Positions 1 to 8,743 of a DNA stretch of 64,000 bases are shown here, one piece after another. Below the pieces are notes generated by a model. It did no database searches. It saw only the letters and a program-made list of their open reading frames with translations, and was not told the origin of the DNA. The translations under genes and the position numbers were made by a program. The DNA is from Phenylobacterium montanum. Lineage in GTDB: Bacteria > Pseudomonadota > Alphaproteobacteria > Caulobacterales > Caulobacteraceae. The DNA is taken from the NCBI RefSeq assembly GCF_018135625.1, contig NZ_CP073078.1, positions 4,310,501 through 4,374,500 of the forward strand, in the 5' to 3' direction. Position 1 is the stretch's first letter. The number at the start of each line of letters is the position of its first letter.

Positions 1-23
1 TGCGTCTGCACCGGAGGTTTCCC

Positions 24-371
24 ATGCCATTCGTCGATGTCGGATCGCTGGCCCCGTTCGAGAAGGGCGTCGGCTGGCGGGCGCGGCTGTTCCACACCGG
101 CTCGGTGACGATTTCGCATTGGGAGTTCGACGCCGGCGCCAGCGTCCACCCGCACCATCACCCGCAGGAAGAGGTGTGGGAGATTTTTGAAGGCGTGGTC
201 GAGGTGACGATCGGCGAGGAGACGCGGGTCGCGCGACCCGGCGTGGTGGCGGTCGTCCCGCCGAACTCTGTTCATTCCGTGCGAGCCCTCGAAGCGGGGC
301 GGGCCGTCGTGATCGACCAGCCGCTAAGGCTCGGCTTCGGCCCTGAGCCGGAATTTCACGCCGCCGGCTAG
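24..371 (+). CDS. Small single-domain cupin protein
   Basis: A 115-residue protein that is almost entirely one cupin beta-barrel. The first cupin motif is visible as [16 protein letters not shown] (two metal-binding histidines and the glutamate, residues about 42-57), and the second as a proline-rich segment ending in NSVHSV with the last histidine ligand near residue 83. The ATG is preceded by GGAGG at 13-17. There is no signal peptide or second domain, so it is a cytoplasmic metal-binding cupin of unknown substrate. It is convergent with hemF and their stop codons share the bases CTAG. Fold sure, function unknown. Confidence 0.85.
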   Translation: MPFVDVGSLAPFEKGVGWRARLFHTGSVTISHWEFDAGASVHPHHHPQEEVWEIFEGVVEVTIGEETRVARPGVVAVVPPNSVHSVRALEAGRAVVIDQPLRLGFGPEPEFHAAG

Positions 372-1243
372 GGCCACCGCACCATCGGCGGCATCGAGCT
401 CAGGATGGTCTCGATGTTGCCGCCCATCTTCAGGCCGAACATGGTGCCGCGGTCGTAGAGCAGGTTGAACTCGACATAACGGCCGCGGCGGACCAGCTGC
501 TCCTCGCGCTCGGCCTCGGTCCAGGGTTCGGCCATGCGGCCCCGCACGATGTTCGGATAGATGTCCAGGAACGCCTCGCCGACCGCGCGGGTGAAGGCGA
601 AGTCGGCGTCGAAATCGCCGGTGTTGTGGCGGTCGTAGAAGATGCCGCCGATGCCGCGAGGCTCGTTCCGGTGGGGCAGGAAGAAGTATTCGTCGCACCA
701 GGCCTTGAATCGGTCGTAGAAGCCGGGATCGTGGTCGTCGCAGGCGCGACGCATCGCCGCATGGAAGGCGACGGCGTCAGGGGCGTCCGGGCGGCGCTGC
801 TCGTCCAGCAGCGGGGTCAGGTCGGCGCCGCCGCCGAACCAGTATTCGCCCGTCGACAGGAACCGCGTGTTCATGTGCACGGTCGGTACGCGCGGCGAGC
901 GGGGATGGATGATCAGGCTGATCGAGGAGGAGACATAGTCCGGGTCGGCCTCGGCCCCGGGCATGGTCTTGGCCATCTCGGACGAAAAGCGTCCGGTGGC
1001 GGAGGAGGTGTGCACGCCGGCCTTCTCGAACAGCCGGCCGGTCAGGTGGCCGCCCAGGCCGCCGCCGGCGGTTCCTTCGCGCGACCAGGGGCGATAGTCG
1101 AACCGGCCCGGCTGGCCCTCGTAGAGCGCAGGATCGGCCTCGTCCTCCAACTGCTCCAGGGCGGCGCAGATTCGGTCGCGCAGGGATTCGAACCAGGCCT
1201 TGGCCGCTTGGCGGCGCTGTTCGGTGACGGGGGCGATGGGCAT
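368..1243 (-). CDS. hemF: Oxygen-dependent coproporphyrinogen-III oxidase
   Basis: Converts coproporphyrinogen III to protoporphyrinogen IX with O2 in the cytoplasm, the aerobic step of heme synthesis. The 291-residue length is normal for HemF. Family signatures seen include [21 protein letters not shown], a FGGGADLTP segment, a central [18 protein letters not shown] block and a C-terminal [16 protein letters not shown]. It follows trmL by 30 nt on the same strand and probably shares its transcript. The divergent neighbour is the heme-containing bc1 complex, so heme supply and use are side by side. Confidence 0.97.
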   Translation of the reverse strand: MPIAPVTEQRRQAAKAWFESLRDRICAALEQLEDEADPALYEGQPGRFDYRPWSREGTAGGGLGGHLTGRLFEKAGVHTSSATGRFSSEMAKTMPGAEADPDYVSSSISLIIHPRSPRVPTVHMNTRFLSTGEYWFGGGADLTPLLDEQRRPDAPDAVAFHAAMRRACDDHDPGFYDRFKAWCDEYFFLPHRNEPRGIGGIFYDRHNTGDFDADFAFTRAVGEAFLDIYPNIVRGRMAEPWTEAEREEQLVRRGRYVEFNLLYDRGTMFGLKMGGNIETILSSMPPMVRWP

Positions 1244-1273
1244 GCGGAAGGGTCCTGCTCTGAGGCCTTGCCT

Positions 1274-1747
1274 CTAACCCTCAACCGCCCGCACTGGAAA
1301 CCCCTGCGTCTGCCTCAGCGCCTCACCCAGGCCCATGGCGGCGGCGGTGACGATGTTCAGCGAGCGGGTCTCCGGTGCGATCGGCACGATCAGGCGCGCC
1401 TGGGCCGCCTCGTGCACGAAATCCGGCGCGCCGGCGCTCTCCTGGCCCATCAACAGGGTGTCGCCGGGCTGGAAAGAGAAGCCTGCATAGGGCTCGGCCG
1501 CCTTGGTGGTGAACAGGACCAGCCGGCCTTCTCCCCGTTCCGGGGCGGCCAGAAACTCCGCCCACGAACGGCGGCGGATCACAGCCGCCCGGCCGGCATA
1601 GTCCATGGCCGTGCGCTTCAAGGCCCGGTCGGTCAACGGAAAGGCGCAGGGCTCGATTATTTCCAGATCGACGTGCAAACAGGCGCAAAGTCTGAGGCTC
1701 GCGCCAACGTTTTGCGGAATGTCTGGTTGAAAAAGGGCGAGGCGCAT
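1274..1747 (-). CDS. trmL: tRNA (cytidine(34)-2'-O)-methyltransferase, SPOUT family
   Basis: Predicted to methylate the ribose at the wobble base of certain leucine tRNAs using SAM. The 157-residue protein is the normal compact TrmL length. It starts MRLALFQPDIPQNVGA, the typical TrmL opening with the conserved asparagine, and carries the C-terminal SPOUT knot in LLMGQESAGAP and PETRSLNIVTAAAMG. The open frame extends far upstream, but the family N-terminus begins at the ATG ending at 1747, so that start was chosen. It leads a two-gene unit with hemF and is divergent from petA. Confidence 0.94.
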   Translation of the reverse strand: MRLALFQPDIPQNVGASLRLCACLHVDLEIIEPCAFPLTDRALKRTAMDYAGRAAVIRRRSWAEFLAAPERGEGRLVLFTTKAAEPYAGFSFQPGDTLLMGQESAGAPDFVHEAAQARLIVPIAPETRSLNIVTAAAMGLGEALRQTQGFPVRAVEG

Positions 1748-1933
1748 TCTAAGCGAACCGTGCAAGATGCAGGGCGGGTCTGTCGACTCGCGTTGGGGGG
1801 AGCGATGGGCGTCGATCTTGCGAGCCCTTTTCGCTTGACACCAGCCCTGCGACTTGGTGCAGCCGGCCTGCAAAGGTCGACAACGTTTCTGCGTGCGCCT
1901 GATTGGCGCCGACATATCGAGGGGTGAGCTGAG

Positions 1934-2488
1934 GTGGCCGACACCGTCGCAACGAATCCGGACGGGCACGCCCATCCGGGCCAGGATCCCAACCGGCGTG
2001 ACTTCATCCATATCGCCGCGGCCGCCGCGGCGGTGGGTGGGGTCGCCGCCGTGGCCTGGCCGCTGATCGATCAGATGAATCCGGCCGGCGACACGCTGGC
2101 CCTGGCCTCGATCGAGTTCGACCTGTCCAAGGTCCAGCTGGGCCAGCAGGTCGTGGTCAAGTGGCGCGGCAAGCCGGTGTTCGTCCGCTATCGCACGCCC
2201 AAGGAAATCGCCGAGGCTGTGCATGACGACCATGCCGACCTGCGCGACCCGCAGACCGACGCCCAGCGCACCAAGCCCGGCAAGTCGCAATGGCTGATCC
2301 TGGTCGGCGTATGCACCCACCTGGGCTGTGTGCCGAACTTCGGCCAGGGCGACTACGGCGGCTGGTTCTGCCCCTGCCACGGCTCGGTCTACGACACCTC
2401 GGGCCGCATTCGTAAGGGCCCGGCGCCCAAGAACCTGGCGGTGCCGGACTACGCCTTCCTTTCCGACACCAAGGTCAAGATCGGCTGA
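1934..2488 (+). CDS. petA: Ubiquinol-cytochrome c reductase Rieske iron-sulfur subunit
   Basis: Rieske 2Fe-2S subunit of the bc1 complex, passing electrons from ubiquinol to cytochrome c1. The 184-residue protein starts at a GTG preceded by GGGGTGAG. A twin-arginine motif (NRRDFI, about residues 20-25) precedes a small-residue-rich membrane helix, the usual uncleaved Tat anchor. The cluster-binding loops CTHLGC and CPCHGS are both present, giving two Cys and two His ligands plus the disulfide cysteines. First gene of petABC, 8 nt before petB. A TTGACA-like -35 lies at 1835-1840, but no convincing -10 follows. Confidence 0.98.
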   Translation: MADTVATNPDGHAHPGQDPNRRDFIHIAAAAAAVGGVAAVAWPLIDQMNPAGDTLALASIEFDLSKVQLGQQVVVKWRGKPVFVRYRTPKEIAEAVHDDHADLRDPQTDAQRTKPGKSQWLILVGVCTHLGCVPNFGQGDYGGWFCPCHGSVYDTSGRIRKGPAPKNLAVPDYAFLSDTKVKIG

Positions 2489-2496
2489 TAAGACAA

Positions 2497-3771
2497 ATGA
2501 GCGGACATTCGACCTACGAGCCGAAATCGGCCTTCGAGCGCTGGCTCGACACCCGGTTGCCTATCGTGCGCTTCGGCATGGACACGATGGTCAACTTCCC
2601 CACGCCGAAGAACCTGAACTACTGGTGGACCTTCGGCGGCATCCTGGCGGTGTGCCTGGTGACGCAGATCGTCACCGGCATCGTCCTGGCCATGCACTAT
2701 GACCCGAGCGCGGCCAACGCCTTCAACAGCGTCGAGCACATCATGCGCGATGTGAACCACGGCTGGATGATCCGCTTCATCCACGCCAACGGCGCCTCGA
2801 TGTTCTTCCTGGCGGTCTACATCCACATCTTCCGCGGCTTGTACTACGGCTCGTACAAGGCCCCCCGCGAGGTGCTGTGGATCCTGGGCCTCGTCATCTA
2901 CCTCCTGATGATGGCCACGGCCTTCATGGGCTACGTGCTGCCCTGGGGCCAGATGAGCTTCTGGGGCGCCACCGTGATCACCAACATCGTCGGCGCGGTG
3001 TTCGGCGACAAGGTCACCACGCTCTTGTGGGGCGGTTTCGCGGTCGACAACCCGACCCTGAACCGCTTCTTCTCGCTGCACTATCTGTTGCCGTTCATGA
3101 TCGCCGGCGTCGTCGCTCTGCACGTCTGGGCGCTGCACGTCCCGGGCAACAACAACCCGACCGGCGTCGAGGTGAAGAGCAAGGCCGACACCGTGCCCTT
3201 CCACCCGTACTATACGGTCAAGGACGGGTTCGCGATCATCGTCTTCTTCATCCTGTTCGCGTCCTTCGTGTTCTTCGCCCCGGACGCCCTGGGCCACGCC
3301 GACAACTACACCGTCGCCAATTCGCTGGTGACGCCGCAGCACATCGTGCCCGAATGGTACTTCCTGCCGTTCTACGCGATCCTGCGCGCCATCCCGAACA
3401 AGCTGATGGGCGCGCTCGCCATGTTCGGCGCCATCGGCGTCCTGTTCGTGCTGCCCTGGCTGGACACCTCCAAGGTCAAGTCGATGCGCTATCGCCCGAC
3501 GGCGAAGCTCTACTTCTTCCTCTTCCTGCTGACTTGCCTGGTGCTCGGCTTCTGCGGCGCGCATGAGCCGGATGAGAAGGTGATCGGCGGCGTGGCCGGC
3601 TTCCAGCTGTTCGACGCCAACCTGAACAGCTTCGTGTGGCTGTCTCGCCTCGGCACCGCCTGCTACTTCGGCTATCTGGTGCTGGTGATGCCGATCCTGG
3701 GCCTGACCGAAAAACCCCTGCCGACGCCGGAGTCGATCTCGACCCCCGTCCTCACCGAAAAGAAGGGTTGA
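2497..3771 (+). CDS. petB: Cytochrome b of the bc1 complex
   Basis: Membrane cytochrome b carrying two b hemes and the Qo and Qi quinone sites. It is 424 residues, as expected for a fused proteobacterial cytochrome b. The Qo-site PEWY motif is present ([12 protein letters not shown]), as is the [15 protein letters not shown] loop and paired histidines in the heme-bearing helices (HANGASMFF with [15 protein letters not shown] with ALHVWALH). About eight hydrophobic helices are readable. It lies between petA and petC with very short spacing, so the three are one operon. Confidence 0.98.
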   Translation: MSGHSTYEPKSAFERWLDTRLPIVRFGMDTMVNFPTPKNLNYWWTFGGILAVCLVTQIVTGIVLAMHYDPSAANAFNSVEHIMRDVNHGWMIRFIHANGASMFFLAVYIHIFRGLYYGSYKAPREVLWILGLVIYLLMMATAFMGYVLPWGQMSFWGATVITNIVGAVFGDKVTTLLWGGFAVDNPTLNRFFSLHYLLPFMIAGVVALHVWALHVPGNNNPTGVEVKSKADTVPFHPYYTVKDGFAIIVFFILFASFVFFAPDALGHADNYTVANSLVTPQHIVPEWYFLPFYAILRAIPNKLMGALAMFGAIGVLFVLPWLDTSKVKSMRYRPTAKLYFFLFLLTCLVLGFCGAHEPDEKVIGGVAGFQLFDANLNSFVWLSRLGTACYFGYLVLVMPILGLTEKPLPTPESISTPVLTEKKG

Positions 3772-3776
3772 GACTG

Positions 3777-4622
3777 ATGCTGCGCAAGGCGCTCATTCTC
3801 GCGGCCGCGCTCGGACTCGCCGCCGCTCACCAGGCCTCGGCCGAGGTCACTCAGGCTCCGCTCAAGGAAGCGACCTGGAGCTTCGAGGGGCCGTTCGGCC
3901 ACTTCGACCAGGAGCAGCTGCAGCGGGGCTACAAGGTCTATCACGACGTCTGCTCCGCCTGTCACTCGATGAACCTGATGTCCTATCGGAACCTCGGGCA
4001 GTTGGGCGGTCCGTTCTACGATCCCAAGTGGCCGAACCCGAACGACAACCTGAAGGTCAAGGCGATCGCCAAGGACTTCAACGTCCCTGACATCGACGGC
4101 GACACGGGCGACGTGATCAAGCGACCGGCGACCCCGGCCGACACCTTCGTCAAACCTTTCCCGAACGAGGCGGCGGCCCGCGCTTCGAACGGCGGCGCCC
4201 TGCCGCCGGACCTGTCGCTGATCGCCAAGGCGCGCGAGGACGGCCCGCGCTACATCTACTCGCTGCTGACCGGCTACGTCCCGGCTCCGGCGGGCCTGCG
4301 GGTGCCGGCGGGCAAGTACTACAACCCCTACATGCCGGGCGACCTGGGCAGTTTCTGGTCCGGCAAGGGCGAGGCGCCCAAGGGCGGCTTCATCGCCATG
4401 CCGCTGCAGCTGACCGACGACCGCGTCACCTATGACGACGGGGTCAAGGCCACCGCCGACCAGGAAGCCAAGGACGTGGTGGCTTTCCTGATGTGGGCCT
4501 CCGAGCCGCATGCCGACGAGCGCAAGCAGACCGGTTATGCGGTGATGATCTTCCTGTTCCTGTTCGCCGGGCTGGTCTACGCCAGCTACCGCAAGCTCTG
4601 GAAGGACATCGACCACGGCTGA
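3777..4622 (+). CDS. petC: Cytochrome c1
   Basis: The c-type heme subunit of the bc1 complex, which hands electrons to soluble or membrane cytochrome c. The 281-residue precursor has a signal peptide (MLRKALILAAALGLAAAHQA...SAEV). The heme site is CSACH, near residue 60. A distal methionine lies in GFIAMPLQL. One C-terminal helix (YAVMIFLFLFAGLVYAS) anchors it with the heme domain in the periplasm. The start was set at the ATG 5 nt after the petB stop, because it gives a clean signal peptide. Last gene of the operon; a terminator follows. Confidence 0.97.
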   Translation: MLRKALILAAALGLAAAHQASAEVTQAPLKEATWSFEGPFGHFDQEQLQRGYKVYHDVCSACHSMNLMSYRNLGQLGGPFYDPKWPNPNDNLKVKAIAKDFNVPDIDGDTGDVIKRPATPADTFVKPFPNEAAARASNGGALPPDLSLIAKAREDGPRYIYSLLTGYVPAPAGLRVPAGKYYNPYMPGDLGSFWSGKGEAPKGGFIAMPLQLTDDRVTYDDGVKATADQEAKDVVAFLMWASEPHADERKQTGYAVMIFLFLFAGLVYASYRKLWKDIDHG

Positions 4623-4648
4623 TCCGCCGGGCGACCGCTGAAATGAAG

Positions 4649-4681
4649 AGCCCGCCGGGGGAGACCTCGGCGGGCTTTTTT
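4649..4681 (+). terminator. Rho-independent terminator of petABC
   Basis: A perfect 9-bp stem, AGCCCGCCG with CGGCGGGCT, encloses a 10-nt loop and runs into six T residues. It lies 27 nt after the petC stop and before the end of the convergent hydrolase gene. Confidence 0.92.
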
Positions 4682-4705
4682 GTGACAAGACGCCGAACGG
4701 CGACC

Positions 4706-5389
4706 TCAGACCTCCGCCCGCACCCCCGACGACCGCTGGAACAGCTGCAGGGTCCTCAACCGCGCCAGCCTGGCGGCGTCGGGCTGGTAGTCCCGGCTGC
4801 GGTCGGAGACGAAGCCGTGGCCGGCGTCGTAGAGGTGGATGGGCAGGTCCGGATGGGCCTCAGCGATCTGGTCGACCGTCTCCATGGGGATCGAGGCGTC
4901 GGTCTTGCCGAAATGCAGGATGGTCGGGCACTTGGGCGTCTCAGCCAGCAACTCGGGAATGCGCCGGCCGTAGAAGCTGGATACGGCCGCTACGCCCGGG
5001 CAGCGGCAGGCGGCGAGCCAGCTGGCCGTGCCGCCCCAGCAGAAACCGGTGACGAACACCGGCCCGTTCAGGGCGGCGATGGCGGCGTTGAGGTCGCCTT
5101 CGACCTGGTCCCAGGGGGTCTCCTGCGAATAGCGCACCGCCTTGGCCATGGCCTCGGGCGCATAGTCGGCTTCGAATCCCGGCTCCAGCCGGTCGTAGAG
5201 CGAGGGCGCGATCACCTCGTAGCCCTCCTCGGCGAAGCTGTCGCACAGCTCGCGGATGTGGGCGGTGACGCCGAAGATCTCCTGGATCAGCACCAGTCCG
5301 CCGTGGCGGGCGTCCTCAGGGAGAACGCGGTAGGCGCCGAACTCGAACCCGTCGGCGCCTTTCAGCCTCGCGGAGCCACCGCGCGCCAT
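4706..5389 (-). CDS. Dienelactone hydrolase family protein (copy 2 of a tandem pair)
   Basis: A cytoplasmic alpha/beta hydrolase of the DLH type, 227 residues. The cysteine nucleophile is in GFCWGG, the acid is in FGKTDASIP, and the histidine is in DAGHGF; the family's glutamate is in IQEIFG. Classic members open the lactone ring of dienelactones in chloroaromatic breakdown, but no ring-cleavage genes are nearby, so the natural substrate is unknown. It starts 4 nt after the stop of a paralogue with the same architecture, so the two are co-transcribed and arose by duplication. Confidence 0.9.
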   Translation of the reverse strand: MARGGSARLKGADGFEFGAYRVLPEDARHGGLVLIQEIFGVTAHIRELCDSFAEEGYEVIAPSLYDRLEPGFEADYAPEAMAKAVRYSQETPWDQVEGDLNAAIAALNGPVFVTGFCWGGTASWLAACRCPGVAAVSSFYGRRIPELLAETPKCPTILHFGKTDASIPMETVDQIAEAHPDLPIHLYDAGHGFVSDRSRDYQPDAARLARLRTLQLFQRSSGVRAEV

Positions 5390-5393
5390 GACC

Positions 5394-6071
5394 CTAGAGG
5401 GCCCCGTTGGCTTCGAACAGGGCCAGGGTCCGCTCGCGGGCGGTCTTGGCGTCGTCCGGGTCGGAATCCGGGCGGCCGTCGTTGTTGAAGCCGTGGCCGG
5501 ACTTCTCGTAGATGTAGACCGGCAGGTCCGGGTGGGCGGCCTTGATCTTGGCGGTGACCTCGTCGGCCGGGATGTGGCCGTCCTTGCGGCCGAAGTGGCA
5601 GATCACTGGGTTCTTGAGCTTGAGGTCGGCCGCCGCCGCGACCCCGCCGCCATAGTAGCTGGAGCCGGCCGCCAAGCCGTCCAGATTGGCCGAGGCGTGC
5701 CAGACCATGGTGCCGCCATAGCAGTAGCCGACGATGAACACCGGCCCGCGGTCCTTCAAAAAGGCGATGCAGGCGGCGATGTCGGCCAGGGCGTCGGCGG
5801 GCTTGGCCTTCTGCACGGTGGCGAAGGCCGCGGCCAGGCCCTGTTCGTCATGCCCGGCGGTGAAGCCCGGCTCGACCCGGTCGTACATGGAGGGCGCCAC
5901 GGCCTCGAAGCCCAGGCCCGCCCAGCGCGCCACGTCGGCCTGGACGTACTGATCTAGGCCGAAGATCTCCTGAATCACGATCACCCCGCCGCGGCGCTTG
6001 CCGCTCGGCGTCGCATGCAGCGCTTCGAACTCGAACCCGTCGGCGCTCTTGATCTTGATCCGGTCGGCCAT
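5394..6071 (-). CDS. Dienelactone hydrolase family protein (copy 1 of a tandem pair)
   Basis: A 225-residue DLH-type hydrolase with the Cys-Asp-His triad in GYCYGG, FGRKDGHIP and KSGHGF, and the IQEIFG segment that holds the glutamate. The N-terminus (ADGFEFEALHATPSGKRRGG) closely parallels its downstream neighbour. It lies 19 nt after ychF on the same strand, at the tail of the leftward housekeeping run. Carboxymethylenebutenolidase activity is the family prototype; the actual substrate cannot be read from sequence. Confidence 0.9.
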   Translation of the reverse strand: MADRIKIKSADGFEFEALHATPSGKRRGGVIVIQEIFGLDQYVQADVARWAGLGFEAVAPSMYDRVEPGFTAGHDEQGLAAAFATVQKAKPADALADIAACIAFLKDRGPVFIVGYCYGGTMVWHASANLDGLAAGSSYYGGGVAAAADLKLKNPVICHFGRKDGHIPADEVTAKIKAAHPDLPVYIYEKSGHGFNNDGRPDSDPDDAKTARERTLALFEANGAL

Positions 6072-6090
6072 GCGTTTCCCTCGGCGGTCT

Positions 6091-7188
6091 TCAGGTGTTG
6101 AAACGGAAGTGCATCACGTCGCCGTCCTGGACGACGTAGTCCTTGCCTTCCAGGCGCATGCGGCCGGCTTCCCGCGCGCCCGCCTCGCCCTTCAATCGGA
6201 CATAGTCATCGTAGGCGATGGTTTCAGCCCGGATGAAGCCTTTTTCGAAGTCGGTGTGGATCACCCCGGCGCTTTGCGGCGCAGTGTCGCCCACATGGAT
6301 GGTCCAGGCGCGGGCTTCCTTAGGCCCCACGGTGAAATAGGTCTGCAGGCCGAGGAGCTTATAGGCCTCGTGGATCATCCGGTTCAGGCCAGGTTCTTCC
6401 AGGCCGATGGTCTCCAGGAACTCGGCGCGCTCGCCGGCGTCCAGGAGGGCGATCTCGCTCTCGATCTTGGCCGAGATGACCACGCTCTTGGCCCCGTCCT
6501 TGGCCGCGCGGGCGGCCACAGCGTCGGAGAGGCTGTTGCCCTTGTCGGCGGAGCCCTCGTCGACGTTGCAGACATAGAGGGCCGGCTTGGCGGTCAAAAG
6601 CTGCAGCATCCGCCAGGCCTTGTCGTCCTCCTTGGCCACCTCGGCGGTGAAGGCGGGGCGGCCCTCGTTGAGCTGGGCCAGGGCGAGCTTGACCAGGCGC
6701 AGGGTGGTGGCGCTTTCCTTGTCGCCGCCCTTGGCCCGCTTTTCCAGGTTGACCACCCGCTTTTCCAGGCTCTCGAGGTCGGCCAGCATCAGCTCGGTCT
6801 CGATGATGTCGAGATCGGAGATGGGGTCGATGCGGCCCTCGACGTGGGTGATGTCGTCATCCTCGAAGCAGCGGGCGACGAAGGCCACCGCATCGCAGTC
6901 GCGGATATTGGCCAGGAACTGGTTGCCCAGGCCCTCGCCCTTGGAGGCGCCGCGCACCAGGCCCGCCACATCGACGAAGTTGATCCGCGCCGGGATGATC
7001 TCCTTGGAGCCGGCGATGGCCGCCAGGGCGTCCAGGCGTGGCTCCGGCACGGCCACGTCGCCGACATTGGGCTCGATGGTGCAGAACGGATAGTTGGCGG
7101 CCTGGGCCGCGGCCGTCTGGGTCAGGGCGTTGAACAGGGTCGACTTGCCGACGTTCGGCAGGCCGACGATGGCGACTTTCAGGGCCAT
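6091..7188 (-). CDS. ychF: Redox-regulated ATPase YchF (OLA1 family)
   Basis: Obg-related P-loop nucleotidase that binds ribosomes; family members prefer ATP to GTP and act in stress responses. It is 365 residues, the normal length. The Walker A is GLPNVGKST at residues 9-17. Switch II is DVAGLVRGASKGEGLG, and the altered G4 motif is CNVDEG rather than NKxD, which is the YchF signature. A C-terminal TGS domain follows (LQTYFTVGPKEARAWTI). A central coiled-coil region (ESLEKRVVNLEKRAKGG) is visible. It lies between the TPR gene and the hydrolases. Confidence 0.96.
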   Translation of the reverse strand: MALKVAIVGLPNVGKSTLFNALTQTAAAQAANYPFCTIEPNVGDVAVPEPRLDALAAIAGSKEIIPARINFVDVAGLVRGASKGEGLGNQFLANIRDCDAVAFVARCFEDDDITHVEGRIDPISDLDIIETELMLADLESLEKRVVNLEKRAKGGDKESATTLRLVKLALAQLNEGRPAFTAEVAKEDDKAWRMLQLLTAKPALYVCNVDEGSADKGNSLSDAVAARAAKDGAKSVVISAKIESEIALLDAGERAEFLETIGLEEPGLNRMIHEAYKLLGLQTYFTVGPKEARAWTIHVGDTAPQSAGVIHTDFEKGFIRAETIAYDDYVRLKGEAGAREAGRMRLEGKDYVVQDGDVMHFRFNT

Positions 7189-7273
7189 CGGGTCCTCGGT
7201 CTAGAGTGGATGCGGCGGGAAGGCCGGGTCAGGCGGTCTTATGACGAAGCAGGGCGGGGAAGGCCAGCCCCAG

Positions 7274-8020
7274 CTAGCCAATGGCCCGCGCGGCGAGCTC
7301 GCGCCAGGCCCTGGCTTCCTTGCGGAAGTAGGGATCGGCCCGCTTGATGCGGCGGTCGATCTCGGTGAGTTGGTCTGCGGCCTCGGCCTTCTTGCCCGAG
7401 CGCGCCAGGAAGGCGGCGTAGCGGGCGATGGCCTCCAGCCCGGGCAGGCGGCCGGCGGCGAATTCGTAGGCCTCCTGGGCGTCGGCATGGCGCCCCAGGG
7501 CCTCACAGGCCCGCCCGCGCGCCAGGGCCTCCTGCGGCGTCCTGACGCCCTTGTCCGACAGGGTCTGCAACTGATCCAGCAAAGGCAAGGCGTCGGCGGC
7601 CCGGCCAAGCTCGATCAGGGCGTTGGCGCGGCCCAGGAGCAGGGTCGGGTCCTCGGCGTGAATGCCCTGGGCGGCGTCGGCATAGAGCCGCTCGGCCTCG
7701 GCGTGGCGGCCGAGGTCAGCGGCGGCGCCCGCCAGGCGGATGGCGTTGGCCACGGTCGGGGTGTCGTCATGGGCCGCCTTGGCCTGGCGATAGGCGCGTT
7801 CGGGGGCCAGGGTGTCGAGCGCCGTCGCGCCCATGCGCCGGGCCGTCCTGCCGCCCGCCAGATCGGGCAGGATCACCGTGACGATGTAGATCAGCCCGCC
7901 GATCCCCGGGAAGGCCAGGATGATCCAGAGCCAGTACATGGGCTGGTTCGTGCGCACCACGTGCACGCACAAGACGATCGCAAACAGAAGACCAAGGCCG
8001 AATGGCGCGAGGGAAAGCAT
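7274..8020 (-). CDS. Membrane-anchored TPR-like protein
   Basis: A 248-residue protein with two N-terminal membrane helices (residues about 4-22 and 29-50, the second in WLWIILAFPGIGGLIYIV). A soluble C-terminal part follows, made of helical repeats with the A-x-x-L-G-R-x-A-E-A spacing of tetratricopeptide repeats (LGRHAEAERLYADAA, LGRAADALPLLDQL, LGRHADAQEAYEFAA). It is probably a scaffold at the inner membrane. It lies 52 nt after pth in the same direction. No enzymatic motif is seen and its partner is unknown. Confidence 0.8.
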   Translation of the reverse strand: MLSLAPFGLGLLFAIVLCVHVVRTNQPMYWLWIILAFPGIGGLIYIVTVILPDLAGGRTARRMGATALDTLAPERAYRQAKAAHDDTPTVANAIRLAGAAADLGRHAEAERLYADAAQGIHAEDPTLLLGRANALIELGRAADALPLLDQLQTLSDKGVRTPQEALARGRACEALGRHADAQEAYEFAAGRLPGLEAIARYAAFLARSGKKAEAADQLTEIDRRIKRADPYFRKEARAWRELAARAIG

Positions 8021-8072
8021 CCGATATTCCCTAAATGTTCTATTCGCCTATTCCATGACCCAAGCTTCGCCG

Positions 8073-8690
8073 TCAACCCTCGCGCGCGATCCGGCGCGGA
8101 TCTACCTTTTCGGCGGGGGCCAGGCGCATCACCTCGGCCTGGTATTTCTCGTCCTCGCCCTGGGCCAGGATCGGCAGGGCGTCGGCGCAGGCGTTGCACA
8201 GGGCGTTAACCCAGGGCTGCTCGACCTTGTGGAAGTCACTCAGCACGTGGCCCATCACCCGGTCCTTGTGCCCCGGATGGCCGGTGCCCATGCGCGCACG
8301 GCGGAAATCGGCGCCGATATGGGCGGTGATCGAGCGGATGCCGTTGTTGCCGGCCGCCCCGCCGCCGGTCTTCATGCGAAACCGCCCTGGGGCCAGGTCG
8401 ATCTCGTCGTAGAAGACGACCACGTCTGCGGGGGTCAGCTTGTAGAACTTCATCGCCGCGGCCACGGCGCTGCCGCTGTCGTTGTAGTAGGTCTGGGGCT
8501 TGAGCAGCAGGGCCTTGACGTCGCCGTCCGGGGTCTCGATTGAGCCCTCTGCGGCCAGGGCGTTGAAGCGCGACCGCTCGGGCCCGAAGCCCCATTTGCG
8601 GGCGATCGCGGTCAGGGCCAGAAAGCCGATATTGTGCCGATTGTGCGCGTATTTCGCGCCGGGATTGCCGAGGCCGGCCAGGATCAACAT
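8073..8690 (-). CDS. pth: Peptidyl-tRNA hydrolase
   Basis: Releases peptides from prematurely dropped peptidyl-tRNAs, recycling the tRNA. It is 205 residues. The N-terminal GLGNPGAKYAHNRHNIGF contains the conserved asparagines and the catalytic histidine near residue 20. The conserved FYDEIDLAPGR and GNNGIRSI blocks follow. It is downstream of rplY; a pairing of rplY with pth is widespread in bacteria. Confidence 0.97.
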   Translation of the reverse strand: MLILAGLGNPGAKYAHNRHNIGFLALTAIARKWGFGPERSRFNALAAEGSIETPDGDVKALLLKPQTYYNDSGSAVAAAMKFYKLTPADVVVFYDEIDLAPGRFRMKTGGGAAGNNGIRSITAHIGADFRRARMGTGHPGHKDRVMGHVLSDFHKVEQPWVNALCNACADALPILAQGEDEKYQAEVMRLAPAEKVDPRRIAREG

Positions 8691-8713
8691 CCGCCGTCTC
8701 CGGACAGGCAGTC

Positions 8714-8734
8714 GCCCCTCCGCGAGGGAGGGGC
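8714..8734. repeat. Inverted repeat between rplY and pth
   Basis: An 8-bp perfect stem, GCCCCTCC with GGAGGGGC, around a 5-nt loop in the 53-nt spacer between the rplY stop and the pth start. No T-run follows on the transcribed strand, so it is not a standard terminator. It may be a processing or partial attenuation hairpin, or a chance G/C stem. Confidence 0.45.
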
Positions 8735-8743
8735 TCTAGAGCG

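Noticed and set aside
368-371. Tail-to-tail stop overlaps (also 36810-36813 and 60825-60828)
   Set aside because: Three convergent pairs share four bases across their stops, but CTAG/CTAA/TTAG overlaps are a common result of compact genomes.
1835-1863. Sigma-70-like promoter for petABC
   Set aside because: A TTGACA is present, but the sequence 17 nt later (TGCAGC) is a poor -10, so no feature was called.
1854-2066. Reading frame overlapping the start of the Rieske gene in another frame
   Set aside because: No ribosome site and no domain; it is a high-GC shadow of petA and its leader.
2449-3564. Long minus-strand open frame opposite petB
   Set aside because: His/Asp/Arg/Gln-rich translation typical of the antisense frame of a G/C-biased gene; petB is certain.
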